Shown: piece after piece, positions 13,325-23,811 of the stretch | Position numbering within the stretch: position 1 is the first letter of the stretch | How the letters are laid out: each line of letters opens with the position of its first letter | Assembly: GCA_947683625.1 (NCBI GenBank) | Contig: CANTUR010000156.1 | Location: forward strand, 1,426,001-1,490,000 | Length of the DNA: 64,000 bases | DNA from: Mallotus nudiflorus | Lineage: Eukaryota; Streptophyta; Magnoliopsida; Malpighiales; Euphorbiaceae | Direction: 5' to 3' | The notes under the pieces: generated by a model | What the model was told of the DNA's origin: nothing | Seen by the model: only the letters and a program-made list of their open reading frames with translations | Databases searched by the model: none | Translations under genes and position numbers: made by a program

Positions 13325-13338
13325 GTCTTCCCCCCTTA
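13325..13338 (-). other. E2 polypurine tract
   Basis: On the minus strand TAAGGGGGGAAGAC lies immediately before the 3' LTR, the expected primer for plus-strand DNA synthesis. The same tract is at 39342, 50883 and 55313 in the other copies. Confidence 0.85.
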
Positions 13339-13371
13339 CAGGAATTCGTCCCCGAATTCTAAAAGATAAGA

Positions 13372-14106
13372 TCAAGAAGGAAAGAGATACGGGTAAGAAG
13401 CTCGTATCTCAGCTTCAGTCTCCCACGTATGCTCTTTAACTCTGTCGCTACGCCATAGAACCTTGACCATCGGAATCTGCTTCTATCGCAACTGTCGAAC
13501 TTGAAAATCAACGATCGCCACAGGTTCTTCCACAAACGTCAAATCTTCGCTCACTTCCACACTGTCGGGCTGCAACACGTGTGAAGGATCTGAGATATAC
13601 TTCCTCAACATCGAGATATGAAATACTGGATGCACTTGTGACATACTCGGAGGTGAATCCAATCGATATGCAACAGTGCCAACTCTCTCCAGAATCTCAA
13701 ACGGTCCAATATATCTCGGTGCTAACTTACCCTTCCTGCCAAATCTCATCACACCCTTCATCGGAGATACTTTCAGAAAAACAAAATCTCCAACCTGAAA
13801 CTGCACATCTTTGCGCCTAGGATCCGCATAACTCTTCTGTCTGCTTACTGCGGTCTCTAATCAGCGCTTGATCACGACGACTTTCTCTGCAGCATCCTGA
13901 ACCATCTCTGGTCCAGTCAAAACTCTCTCACCGATCTCATCCCAACTCAACGGGGATCTACACTTCCTTCCATACAACGCCTCATATGGTGCCATACCAA
14001 TACTGCTATAGTAGCTGTTATTATATGCAAACTCAACAAGCGACAAATGATCATCCCAGCTACCTCCCAAATCCAAGACACACATCCTCAACATATCTTC
14101 TAGTGT
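13372..14106 (-). pseudogene. E2 integrase C-terminal part and chromodomain-like tail
   Basis: Continues in frame from the long ORF after a stop at 14107-14109 (where E5 has Gln). It reads through LEDMLRMCVLDLGGSW and EALYGRKCRSPLSW, typical of the chromovirus integrase C-terminal region, then the GDFVFLKVSPMKGV and LAPRYIGPFEILERV motifs. It ends in a short chromodomain-like segment (VKVLWRSDRVKEHTWETE) and a TGA at 13372-13374. Two more in-frame stops lie at 13861-13863 (AGA to TGA) and 13483-13485. In chromoviruses this tail is thought to guide integration to heterochromatin; here that is inferred from family, not shown. Confidence 0.85.
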
Positions 14107-17100
14107 CTAGATCGTCCTCTCAGACTGACCGTCTGTCTGAGGATGAAAAGCAGTACTGAAATCCAACCTAGTGCCCATCGCTTCTTGCAACTTCTGCCAA
14201 AAACGAGAAGTAAACACCGAACCTCTGTCTGACACAATGGACACAGGTACTCCATGAAGGCACACAATATGCTTCACATACAACTTTGCCAATCTAGCAA
14301 CTGAATATGTGGCTTTCACAGGCAAGAAATGTGCAGACTTCGTCAATCTGTCTACAATCACCCAGATGGAATCGTATCCATCCTTCGAACGAGGTAAACC
14401 GACCACAAAATCCATAGCTATCCTTTCCCACTTCCACTCGGGAATAGGAAGAGGCTGAAGCTTCCCAGAAGGCTTCTGATGTTCGGCTTTCACTTGCTGA
14501 CACGTCAAGCACTTAGCAACATAATCAGCGACATCCTTCCTCAATCCATCCCACCAGTATAGATCTCTGATATTGTGGTACATCTTAGTAACACCTGGAT
14601 GAACGCTGTAGGCTGTAGAATGTGCTTCCTCTAAAATCTCCTCTCTCAAATCATCCACATCAGGAACACACAATCTACCACTGATCCACAACACACCATC
14701 ATCATCGAGTGTGAAATCAGTGAACTTCCCTACTCTGACATTCTCTGCAAGCTCTTCTAGAATAGGATCTCGGCTCTGAGCTGCTTTAATCCTATCCCTT
14801 AGCACAGATCGCACTTTAAACTGAGCTAACAGTCCACCTGATCTACTGATCTTCATTATCAGACCTTGATCCACCAACAATTGTAATTCCTGGATCAATG
14901 GTCTCCTCTCAACACTGATGTGAGCAAGACTACCTGAGGACTTCCTACTCAAGGCATCTGCTACCACATTAGCTTTACCCGGATGGTAAAGAATCTCGCA
15001 ATCATAATCCTTCAACAGTTCCAACCATCTTCTCTGCCTCAGATTCAAATCTCGCTGCTGAAAAATGTACTTAAGGCTCTTGTGATCAGTAAATATCTCA
15101 CAAGTCACCCTGTACAAATAATGTCTCCAAATCTTCAAAGCAAAGATCACTGCAGCCATCTCAAGATCATGTGTAGGATAGTTCTGCTCATGCTTCTTCA
15201 ACTGCCTCGAAGCATAGGCTATCACCCTTCCATTCTGCATCAACACACAACCAAGACCAATTCTAGAGGCATCACAGTAAACTGTGAACTTATCCACACT
15301 ATTAGGCAAAGCTAATACTGGCGCTGTGGTCAACTTCTCCTTCAACAACTGAAAACTATTCTCATAAGCTTCTGACCACTCGAATCTAACATTCTTCTGA
15401 GTCAAGCGAGTCATAGGGGCTGCTATCCTGGAAAAATCCTGCACAAACCGCCTATAATACCTGGCTAAACCCAGAAAACTTTGAATCTCCGTAACAGAAG
15501 TAGGTCTAGGCCATTCAGATACTGCTTCAATCTTCTGTGGATCAACCTGAATACCTTCTTTAGACACTACGTGTCCAAGAAAAGAAACACTCTCCATCCA
15601 GAAATCACACTTCGAGAATTTAGCATAAAGCTGATGATCTCTCAGTGTCTGTAGTACAATCCTCAAGTGATATACATGCTCTTCCATACTCCTCGAATAT
15701 ACCAGTATATCATCAATGAAGACTACCACAAACTGATCCACATACGGTCTGAATACTCTGTTCATCAGGTCCATAAAAGCTGCTGGTGCATTAGTCAAAC
15801 CAAAAGACATCACCAGAAACTCATAATGACCATATCTAGTGCGGAATGCTGTCTTAGGAATATCGGATTCACTGATCCGCAGCTGATGATAACCCGACCT
15901 CAAGTCAACCTTAGAAAAGAACTGTGCACCTTGTAACTGATCAAATAAATCATCTATCCTCGGGAGAGGATACTTGTTCTTCACTGTCACCTTATTCAGC
16001 TCTCTGTAGTCAATGCACAGTCTCAGGGTACCATCCTTCTTCTTCACAAACAGGACTGGTGCACCCCAAGGAGAAACACTAGGTCTGATAAAACCCTTCT
16101 CCAACAACTCTTGCAACTGCTCCTTCAGCTCTCTCAACTCTGCAGGAGCCATACGATAGGGTGGCATAGATATAGGAGTAGTACCTGGAACCACATCTAT
16201 ACAGAACTCAATCTCTCTGTGAGGTGGTAAACCTGGTAACTCCTCGGGAAAAACATCAGGAAATTCACAAGCAACAGGAACATCTGTGAGTGACAACTTC
16301 TCTACTGACGTATCCCTAACCAATGCCAAATATCCCTGACAACCTTTCCTCAACAACTTCCTAGCCGTAATAACAGAAATAAGATTCTGAGGTGCTGAAC
16401 TCCTATCACCAACAAACTTAAATTCTACTTCACCAGGAATTCTGAAAATCACCTTCTTATTCCTGCAATCAACCACGGCATAGTGCTGAGATAACCAATC
16501 CATTCCCAAAATAACATCAAACTCCATCACATCCAACAAAATCAAATCGGCGGATAATTCTCTATCTCCCACGAGAACTGGACAACCAGAAAGAACAATA
16601 TCGGCGTCCAAGGAATCGCTCAAAGGAGTGGCAACAGACAAAGGAAAAGCCATCCTCGAAGCTTGCCAACAAGATTTAGAAGCAAAAACAGGAGAAACAA
16701 ACGAATGCGTGGCACCCGGATCAAACAAAACCAAAGCATCCAGGTAACAAACAGAAAGAATACCTGCCATGACTGCATTAGATGCCTGAGCATCCTGCTG
16801 AGTCAGATGGAAGATTCTGGCCTGACCTCGACCTCCCTGCTGATTGGTAGAAGCCTGGCCAACACCTCTGGCACCTCTACCACGACTCTGCTGTGGAACA
16901 AACTGAGTAGAACTCTGATGCTGGGCTGGTGGCAACTGAAATGGCACGGGTGCTGCACTAGCAATCGATTGCTGTGGGAATCGCGGAATCTGCTGCTGCT
17001 GATATTCGGAATAAGGACACGATCTGGCAAAATGTCCTGTCTGTCCGCATCTGAAACATGTCAGTGGTGTCAGATAACACGGTCCCTGATGGACTCTACC

Positions 17101-17664
17101 ATAAGTCTGACAAACACTGGCCGCTGATCCAGAACTACGACCACTGCTGCTGCTCGAAGCACCTGACCCAAATCTGAACGATCTACGCTGACCTCCACGG
17201 CCATGTCTACTGCTCCGATGCACTCGCTGCTGCTGTCTCTGACTCTGCTGAATTGAACCTCGCTGCTGACTACTCGAACCAACATGAAAACTCGAATATG
17301 GAGTAGCCTGCGATCCACTCGACTGAACTCCCAACTGGTAATAATCAGGCATCGCTCCCTGCCTAACTAATCTCAACTCGATCTCCTTAGCTAGCTCAAT
17401 CACAGACTCCATAGTAAGGCCTGCTGTGGGCATACCAGCAAAAGCTGAACCTAAACCAGTAACATAGGTAGTAACCGCGAAATACTGATCTCGCATCAGA
17501 TCCTCAGCATATCTACCCAGACGAAGAAACTCTCGGGTATACTCCTCTACAGATCGATCTCCATGAGAAATACTGGTCAGACGAAGAGGCTCTGGACAAA
17601 ATCTCCTCATGAATCGCTCTCGAAACTGAGCCCATGTCATCGTCATCATATAGGGCTGGATCAT
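14107..17664 (-). CDS. E2 gag C-terminal half, protease, RT, RNase H, integrase
   Basis: A 1,185-residue open stretch that is the middle of the gag-pol polyprotein; its first Met follows a stop, so it is not a natural start. In residue order: gag remainder (1-100), Ser/Gln-rich linker, CCHC zinc knuckle CFRCGQTGHFARSC (203-216), aspartic protease LFDPGATHSF (D315), RT with FIDD (649-652), RNase H (D798, E835, D860), integrase zinc site H1015/H1022/C1052/C1055, and core D1085, D1146, E1182 with the expected 35-residue spacing. All catalytic residues are present. It ends at a TAG replacing a conserved Gln after SERTI. Relative to E5, five gag codons are missing just before LTSISHG. It acts, when whole, in cytoplasmic particles that copy and integrate the element. 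Confidence 0.95.
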   Translation of the reverse strand: MIQPYMMTMTWAQFRERFMRRFCPEPLRLTSISHGDRSVEEYTREFLRLGRYAEDLMRDQYFAVTTYVTGLGSAFAGMPTAGLTMESVIELAKEIELRLVRQGAMPDYYQLGVQSSGSQATPYSSFHVGSSSQQRGSIQQSQRQQQRVHRSSRHGRGGQRRSFRFGSGASSSSSGRSSGSAASVCQTYGRVHQGPCYLTPLTCFRCGQTGHFARSCPYSEYQQQQIPRFPQQSIASAAPVPFQLPPAQHQSSTQFVPQQSRGRGARGVGQASTNQQGGRGQARIFHLTQQDAQASNAVMAGILSVCYLDALVLFDPGATHSFVSPVFASKSCWQASRMAFPLSVATPLSDSLDADIVLSGCPVLVGDRELSADLILLDVMEFDVILGMDWLSQHYAVVDCRNKKVIFRIPGEVEFKFVGDRSSAPQNLISVITARKLLRKGCQGYLALVRDTSVEKLSLTDVPVACEFPDVFPEELPGLPPHREIEFCIDVVPGTTPISMPPYRMAPAELRELKEQLQELLEKGFIRPSVSPWGAPVLFVKKKDGTLRLCIDYRELNKVTVKNKYPLPRIDDLFDQLQGAQFFSKVDLRSGYHQLRISESDIPKTAFRTRYGHYEFLVMSFGLTNAPAAFMDLMNRVFRPYVDQFVVVFIDDILVYSRSMEEHVYHLRIVLQTLRDHQLYAKFSKCDFWMESVSFLGHVVSKEGIQVDPQKIEAVSEWPRPTSVTEIQSFLGLARYYRRFVQDFSRIAAPMTRLTQKNVRFEWSEAYENSFQLLKEKLTTAPVLALPNSVDKFTVYCDASRIGLGCVLMQNGRVIAYASRQLKKHEQNYPTHDLEMAAVIFALKIWRHYLYRVTCEIFTDHKSLKYIFQQRDLNLRQRRWLELLKDYDCEILYHPGKANVVADALSRKSSGSLAHISVERRPLIQELQLLVDQGLIMKISRSGGLLAQFKVRSVLRDRIKAAQSRDPILEELAENVRVGKFTDFTLDDDGVLWISGRLCVPDVDDLREEILEEAHSTAYSVHPGVTKMYHNIRDLYWWDGLRKDVADYVAKCLTCQQVKAEHQKPSGKLQPLPIPEWKWERIAMDFVVGLPRSKDGYDSIWVIVDRLTKSAHFLPVKATYSVARLAKLYVKHIVCLHGVPVSIVSDRGSVFTSRFWQKLQEAMGTRLDFSTAFHPQTDGQSERTI

Positions 17665-18093
17665 CTAAATGAACCAATCTAGAGCTGGTCCCTCAACAGA
17701 CAACTCAACAATCATGATCCTCTGGTACTCGGTATGAGCAGTCCGAGTCCTAGTCTCAATCGCATGCAGAAAATCTAAAGGATCAGAAGTACCATCAAAA
17801 GCAATCCTGCCAACTCTGGCATAGAACAAAGCTGCCTCAGGGTCAGACATACCCTGCTGATAGGCAGGCTGAATAGGCTGAACAACTGGAGGAACAGGAA
17901 CATCAAACTCAGGCTCAACAGGCTCCTCATCCTGTAACTCTCTCTGCCTACGGCGACCTGCCGCTCCTCGAGGTCTACCTCTGCCACGACCTCTACGTCT
18001 AACTGGCTGCTCAGGAGGTAAAACCTCGACCTGAAAAGACTCATCATCCTCGGCCTTAACGACCGGTGGAGCGACACGCGCTCGCCTCCTCAT
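17665..18093 (-). CDS. E2 gag N-terminal part
   Basis: 142 residues from the gag start (ATG at 18091-18093, AGAATGAGG context), the same start and reading as in E3 (44113) and E5 (60099). An acidic then Arg/Gly-rich N-terminus (RRRGRGRGRPRG) is followed by the start of the retrotransposon gag domain (ARVGRIAFDGTSDPLDFL). The frame ends at TAG 17665-17667, where E5 has CAG (Gln) in DWFIQMIQPY, and then continues open. A single C-to-T change explains the break. Confidence 0.9.
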   Translation of the reverse strand: MRRRARVAPPVVKAEDDESFQVEVLPPEQPVRRRGRGRGRPRGAAGRRRQRELQDEEPVEPEFDVPVPPVVQPIQPAYQQGMSDPEAALFYARVGRIAFDGTSDPLDFLHAIETRTRTAHTEYQRIMIVELSVEGPALDWFI

Positions 18094-18291
18094 TCTGAAA
18101 AGACAAACGGAAAGATTCAGACAAAATAGACAACGGAGGAATAATGCTGAAAACTACAGCAAGGAATACTCATCAAGACATACTCGAACCTAATACACTG
18201 CAGTAGTCCAACAGAAAACACAACTTTAAAACTAGGGCCACAACTCACATAACTAAGCCCTGACACAGAACTCCACTCTGATACGAACTTC
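18094..18291 (-). other. E2 leader between primer site and gag
   Basis: About 200 bases of untranslated leader between PBS and gag ATG, conserved in E3 (44114-44298) and E5 (60100-60285). It contains a partial repeat of the PBS context (ACTCTGATACGAACTT, 18274-18289) just ahead of the real site. No coding frame is supported. Confidence 0.6.
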
Positions 18292-18303
18292 GCTCTGATA
18301 CCA
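18292..18303 (-). other. E2 primer-binding site (tRNA-iMet)
   Basis: Minus strand TGGTATCAGAGC, complementary to the 3' end of plant initiator-methionine tRNA, four bases (AAGT) from the LTR end. Confidence 0.9.
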
Positions 18304-18382
18304 ACTTTGTCACGACCCAAAACAGGGGCCATGACCGGCGCTAGGGAACGGGAATTCTTTCGAATCCGGAACCCGTAGCAAG

Positions 18383-20782
18383 CCTAAAAATAAAATAAAG
18401 CATGCCATAATAACAATAAAAATATAATATGCAGCGGAAATAAAAAAAATCATAATATCATAATATCATTCATACCAACTGGATTTAAACTAAATCTCAT
18501 CTCATCACATAGATGTATATAATCTTTAATACAAATCCAGTTTCAATATAATACATCTCTTTAAAATAAAATATATGAAATCCAACACTTTAATTTACAA
18601 CTACTGCAGTGTCTAGATAAAATAAATAAGACTCAAGTAGACAATTTACATAAAGAAGCCGGGGCGGAAGAAATCCGGCGTATCGACCTGCTACTGAGGT
18701 CTGAGGAAGTTGACTCTCCTGAAAAATAGTCAACGGAGGGGAGTCAGACCTCACTGAGTGAATTACTATAATATATATACATACACACTAAGTGATAATG
18801 CATACAGTCAACAGTATATATATAATATGTATATATACAGGCAAATTCTTACAGATGCAGAAAAATCATTTTTATATATTTTACTGAAAAATCCCAATTT
18901 ATGAAGGATCACATAGAACCCTAGAATATCACAACCTCAGAAAATAGTGTTAAACAACACTCAAGCCACACAGGCTCACTTATTCCAAATATATCCACTT
19001 AATCCATTTGGACAGTAGACTAGCCCCGAGACACTAAGTCAACCGAGCTCCAGCAGTCTGACTGCCAGTGTGATTGGCCCCGAGACACTTGGTCAACCGA
19101 GCTCCAGCAATCACACCCACAAACCACATCTCACATATCAATAATCATATCAAACCAATATCCACAAATAGTTAGTAACATAGCCTAAAGCTATAGGCGT
19201 ACCGGTACGTACTCGGTCCTAGTGCTGCCCACTAGGTAGCACGTTCTATTGATATCCTTCATTAATAATATAAATCATTCATTCACAATAAATGATGCAT
19301 GAATGTAAATGAAACAACAATATAAACCATATATATACCGAAAATATACCAAACATAAACCAGGTATATTTTGAGTATATATATGTCAAATAAATCCAAT
19401 CAAATCATGAATTAAACTAAAAATATATTTAAAAACATTTTAAATATATTTTATTAACAAAACATGTATATAATTTATTATATACCAAAAATATACCAAA
19501 AATATACTTGAATATAAATCACATTATTTATGCATATTCAGTCAAAATAAAACATGCATTTTCTAAATCATGCATCCTATGTATATATATATATAATATA
19601 GTAACTCACCTAATGCGCTCCACGAGATAGGTCCGACGGGCCTGGTCCACTAGCCCTCGGTCTCGGCGCAACTAAACAAACAATAAATAACCGACATTAG
19701 AATAAACCTAACAGAAATCCTAGAATTCAATCTAGAGTATTTAACACAGAATCAAAAATTAGGGTTCGACTGGATATCACGTTTTACGAGAATTCTATCG
19801 AAAATCCGGCAGAACCTCCCTAGTAAAACGGACATCTCTCTACTCAAAAGAGTAGAGCCGACCCTGCAAAGAAACACACTTCGAAAAATGAGCTCAACAC
19901 AATCAAAATCCCACGGTCGGACTCCAAACTACAGTCCACCGACCGGGGTCCACAAACACAGAACAATATTCCAGATATAACAAAAATATCCTTAAATCAC
20001 ATAAATACATTTTCATAGGTAGAAATTACATATTTAACCTTGAAACACTATAAAAACCGATTAAAACTCATTTTATTAGAAAAACCGTATATTTTATTTA
20101 TAATTGAAAATAATTTACGAAAAATAGTTTTAATTAGTTAAAAATACCAAATATTTTGTAGAAATCATTTTTATACCTTAAATAAATATTAAAACCAATT
20201 AAATTACATTTTTAGACAATTTAGGGTAAAATTACCAAAATACCCCTATATATATAAATATACTTAAATTACTTCAAAAATTCATCAAAAATTATACAAT
20301 TATCCAAAATTAATTTTCTCAACATATTTATCAATAATATTAATATTTAAACTCAATTAACCAATTAAATTCAAATAAAAACACATTTAACCTAATTTTC
20401 CAAAATCACCTAAACTTCAATAATTCAAAATAAATACTTAGAAATTCATAAAAATTCCAAATAAATTCCTATAATTCATTTCAACACCTAATTTAACCAT
20501 AAACTCCAATTTCATAATTTAAATAATTAATTTCCGAAAATTAGAAAATAATATTAAAATATTCAAAAATACCCAAAAATCCAAACAATCTCCAAAAATT
20601 CTACAAAAATTCATACATGTAGATTAAGCTACTAGGAACAACATTTGTGAAGGAATTTTTCATGAATCAACCAATTCGAAGCTCAAAAAAATCAAAAGCC
20701 CTAATAGGCCGAAATTGACAAATCGAAAACTAAGCAATTCTAGACCATTTTAGCTCAAACCAAAGCTAGAATCACACTCACC
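18383..20782 (-). promoter_or_regulatory. Candidate spliced leader in E2 5' LTR
   Basis: Read on the minus strand, GC-rich islets are bounded by splice-like signals. A first block ends at 20782 before GTGAGT (20776-20781). A 62-nt islet (19671-19610) follows TTTGTTTAG and precedes GTGAGT. A 69-nt islet (18718-18650) follows TATTTTTCAG and precedes GTAAAT. A last islet starting at 18383 follows ATTTTATTTTTAG and runs through the primer site toward gag. The islets are far more conserved between LTR copies than the AT-rich sequence between them. That splicing occurs is inference. Confidence 0.4.
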
Positions 20783-21089
20783 GGAGCTCAAGGAGAAGAA
20801 AGAGACTGGCGGTGTCGAAAACGGTGGCCGGAATCGACGTGATCGACGGTGGGTTGATTTTCGGCTTCTCCGGCCAAAATCGTTCTCCCGACGCCGGAAA
20901 CGGCCTCCACAGGCGGCGAAACTGGTCGGGGAAGATGGTGGCACACCGGACGGCACACCCACGGTGAAGGAACGGCGTGACAGACGCCCGGACGGTGAAG
21001 GAACGGTCGGAGAAGAAGAAGGAGACTCGGGGGCTAAAATGTAATTTTCCAATTCTTATGTAATTTTGACAAATATATGTATATATATA

Positions 21090-21112
21090 TACTTTATACT
21101 ATATATTAAAAT
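21090..21112 (-). promoter_or_regulatory. Putative E2 promoter TATA region
   Basis: Minus strand AATATATAGTATAAAGT, immediately upstream (about 40-60 nt) of the GC-rich leader block and its first ATG at 21050-21052. The same arrangement is present in all Tekay LTRs (e.g. 12870-12890, 54830-54850, 63145-63165). Transcription start is inferred only. Confidence 0.45.
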
Positions 21113-21546
21113 AATATTAAATTACACACATCAAATATACACCACACACATAAAAATATTAATATTTTAATAATTTATACCAAATAAAATTAATTAAATA
21201 ACAATTTAAACAATTAAATACTTAATAAAATATTAGGGTATAATAAACCCTAATTAAATACATATACACACACAGGCTTTATTTAATAATTTAAAAATAT
21301 GTATGAGTTCATGCAAGTCTGTAAATACATCTAAAATAATTAATAATAAATTGTTTACGTGAAAATTTTCCCGAAAATGCAAGTCCCGGGAAAATTTTAC
21401 GTAAAACACTGAAAATAATATACAATAATTAAAATAGGTTTAAAATACATATTAACTCGTAAAAATATCATATAAAATACAGAAATTATTAACACTGCAT
21501 ATCCCGGTACAGTGTAAAAATATTTTTAAAAACACGGGATATTACA

Positions 21547-23366
21547 CTTTCCTAGTCTCGACATTTGTAGTACTAAAGGATTTATTAGATAATTCTTTAT
21601 GGTCTCAAAAGCTTGCTAACACCTATCACCGTAGACTATGGGGTGATTCTTCCTTAGAAGTTTGAAAATTTCTCATAAATAGAGGTCAATTTAGCTATGA
21701 ACTTATTAATATATTGTAACCATCCAATAATCCCCCCACTTCTTTCTTAATCTTCGGTGCAAGCATCTTGCTAATTGCTTTAATCTTATTTTGATCCACC
21801 TTGAACCCCTCTGAATGATTATATACTCTAATAGTTTCCCTAAAGTTACTATGAACACACACTTCTTTAGATGTAGTCTAAGATTATACCTTTCTACCCT
21901 AACCAGTAGCTTATCTAGAGTGTTAAAATGTCCATCTCGGGTCAAAGATTTTACCATCATGTCATCCACATGTACTTTTATATCATTATGGATCATATTA
22001 TGTAGCCGAGTCATGGCCATCCTTTGATAAATAGCTCTTGCATTCTTCAACCCAAAAGGCATGACCAAATAATAATAAATACCTTATTTAGTGGTGAAGG
22101 ACATTTTTAGTTTATCAATTAATGCCATCATGATATGATTGTACCCCAAAAAGCCATCCATACATAGCACTTGAAGATGCATTATCAACTAATGTGTCAA
22201 TATGAGGTAAGGGAAAATCATCCTTCAAGCAAGCCTTATTCAAATCCCTATAATCCGCACACATCTTGACACTTCCATCTTTCTTAGGGACTGAAAATAT
22301 GTTGGTTAACCATTGGGTGTCCTCTATGGCTTATAAGAACTTTTCTTTTAGCTATTTTTCAATTTCCTCCTTAATTAAAAGAGCCCATTATGTCTTAATC
22401 TCCTTTTCTTTTGTTTTATCAGTGTAATGTGAGGATATATAGAAATTCTATATTCTACAATCTCTCTATCAATTCCAAGCATATCCCCGTAACCCTAAGA
22501 ATATACTTTCTGTCTTTTTATTAATATTTCTTTCATTTTTCTCTTTCTTTAGGAGTTAAATTAGAAGTAATCAATATATTCTGAGTGTTATCATTCATGC
22601 CTAAATTAAATGATTTTGTTTGCATATAATTAATGTCAAATATATACAAGAAATGATCATCATTATCAAAATAACCATTATGAAACACATCACACAAGTA
22701 AGTAAAGTCAAATTTCATTGCATCAACTTTGGGGGAAAATAAATGTTTAGTTTTAAACAAGTTTGCAAGAGAAACATCAAATTTGTCATGAAAATATTAA
22801 CAATGAAGTTATAGATGAACGTCTCAAAATTTTTCTCCTCTTTCTGACCATCAACATCCTTCAGCTCCACAACAATAACATCCTCCTCAGATTCTTGACC
22901 CATTACTAGTTCTTCCATTATTATCTCCTTACCAGTAGGTTTCTTACCCCATTCACATATTTAGCAAATATCTCAAATCATGGGACCAGTTTTCCAACCA
23001 TCATTAAAGGTTCAAGAGTCCCCATGTATGGATAGCCAGTGCCTTCTTTCACAAACGTTTCCTACAGTGCCATTTTTTTAGTTCCATCTTTATTATCTTC
23101 TTCAGAATCTTCAACCCTATGATACTCTATTCCATACTTCATACTTGACACTTTCTGTACCACTAACTTTGACAGTCCATTATGATTCTTCCCTAATCCC
23201 AGACTAGGCATAAAATTCATATTTCTCATTATACTCATGAATTTTTCATCCAGTTCATCCTTATACAACACACAAACCTCAAAGTTGTGACTTATAGGAA
23301 TTTCCTTTGGAGTCAGCTTTAGAGCAATAGCAACAACCTCAGTTTTTGCTAAAATAGTTTCCATAG
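21547..23366 (-). pseudogene. Tat copy A, right part: RT remnant and region 3' of protease
   Basis: Resumes Tat copy A after E2. On the minus strand RT covers about 21560-22330, with VMPFGLKNA and the active-site segment VHVDDMMVKS (near 21960), characteristic of Tat/Ogre-type RT. KMCADYRDLNKA-like sequence follows near 22240. Upstream (22500-23366) is the protease-RT linker (SLGLGKNHNGLSKL). Homology to copy B ends at about 23366 (B: about 32110), just short of the protease. Gag, protease, leader and 5' LTR are all missing from this copy. Stops and indels break the frame. Confidence 0.8.
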
Positions 23367-23811
23367 TTCTCTTTAAATCCTATTTTCAAAAATGTCTTCT
23401 ATTTTTAACCTTCTTTTTTTAAAAAAACCTTTTTTTATTTTATTTCCTTTTCCTTTTCTTTCTTTCTTTTCTTTTATTCTCCTTTTCTCGTTATTTTTTC
23501 ATTTTAAAAATGGATGATGCCCACATCCCTAATCTTTTTGAGTGGGATCCCATAACACCTCTTATATATCTTTTTTGGACTCTCAGATTCTCTATGGGAG
23601 AAACCATCCCTCTGACTGTAGATTTAGGCTCTCATATCTATGCATTGGCTTTCGAGAAGATTAGTACCTTAATCAACCAATTATTTATGCAAAATAGCAT
23701 CAGGTTAGAATTGATAGGAGTTTATTTATCATTTAGGATTAGTAATAAGACTAATTTAGGTTGAAAATTTTAAAAATATTATAAACTAAGTGTTGTTCTA
23801 TGCCACATAGA
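23367..23811 (+). other. Junction segment with an unidentified 84-codon open frame
   Basis: Begins with about 140 bases of pyrimidine-rich sequence (CTTTTCTTTCTTTC), followed by an open frame at 23510-23764 (MDDAHIPNLFEWDPITPL...) preceded by an A/T-rich tract. I do not recognise the protein. It is a hydrophobic, Leu/Ile-rich 84 residues on the same strand as the PMD pseudogene downstream, and may be a broken exon of that or another antisense Tat-associated gene. It has no homologue at the matching point of copy B. The segment also marks the point where Tat copy A is cut off. Confidence 0.3.

Larger units (their letters stand above)
10094..21546 (-). mobile_element. E2: complete Tekay/Del-type Ty3/gypsy retrotransposon
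   Basis: An 11.45-kb complete chromovirus. It has two LTRs of about 3.23 kb, tRNA-iMet primer site, polypurine tract, one gag-pol frame and a 5-bp target-site duplication CTTTC. The domain order gag, protease, RT, RNase H, integrase, chromodomain-like tail identifies a chromovirus; the integrase tail and gag style fit Tekay/Del. By eye the two LTRs differ at about 40 positions plus a few small indels (roughly 1.2-1.3%), mostly transitions, making this the youngest element in the window. Four in-frame stops and no frameshift break the polyprotein, so it is non-autonomous as it stands. It sits inside Tat copy A in the same orientation. Confidence 0.95.
18308..21546 (-). repeat. E2 5' LTR
   Basis: Begins TGTCACGACCC and ends GGGATATTACA; 3,239 bp. 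This copy would drive transcription of E2 leftwards. On the minus strand it has about 0.45 kb of upstream sequence, a TATA-like box near 21093-21110, a GC-rich block (about 20775-21050), and a long AT-rich remainder punctuated by short GC-rich islets. The TSD CTTTC follows at 21547. Confidence 0.95.

Noticed and set aside
14983..15315. Plus-strand open frame of 110 codons
   Set aside because: Opposite strand of the conserved RNase H coding region; a similar shadow in E3 is explained the same way.
16663..17127. Plus-strand open frame of 154 codons
   Set aside because: It lies opposite the conserved gag-pol frame of E2, has no conserved counterpart in meaning, and is a shadow of the Gln/Ser-rich gag region.
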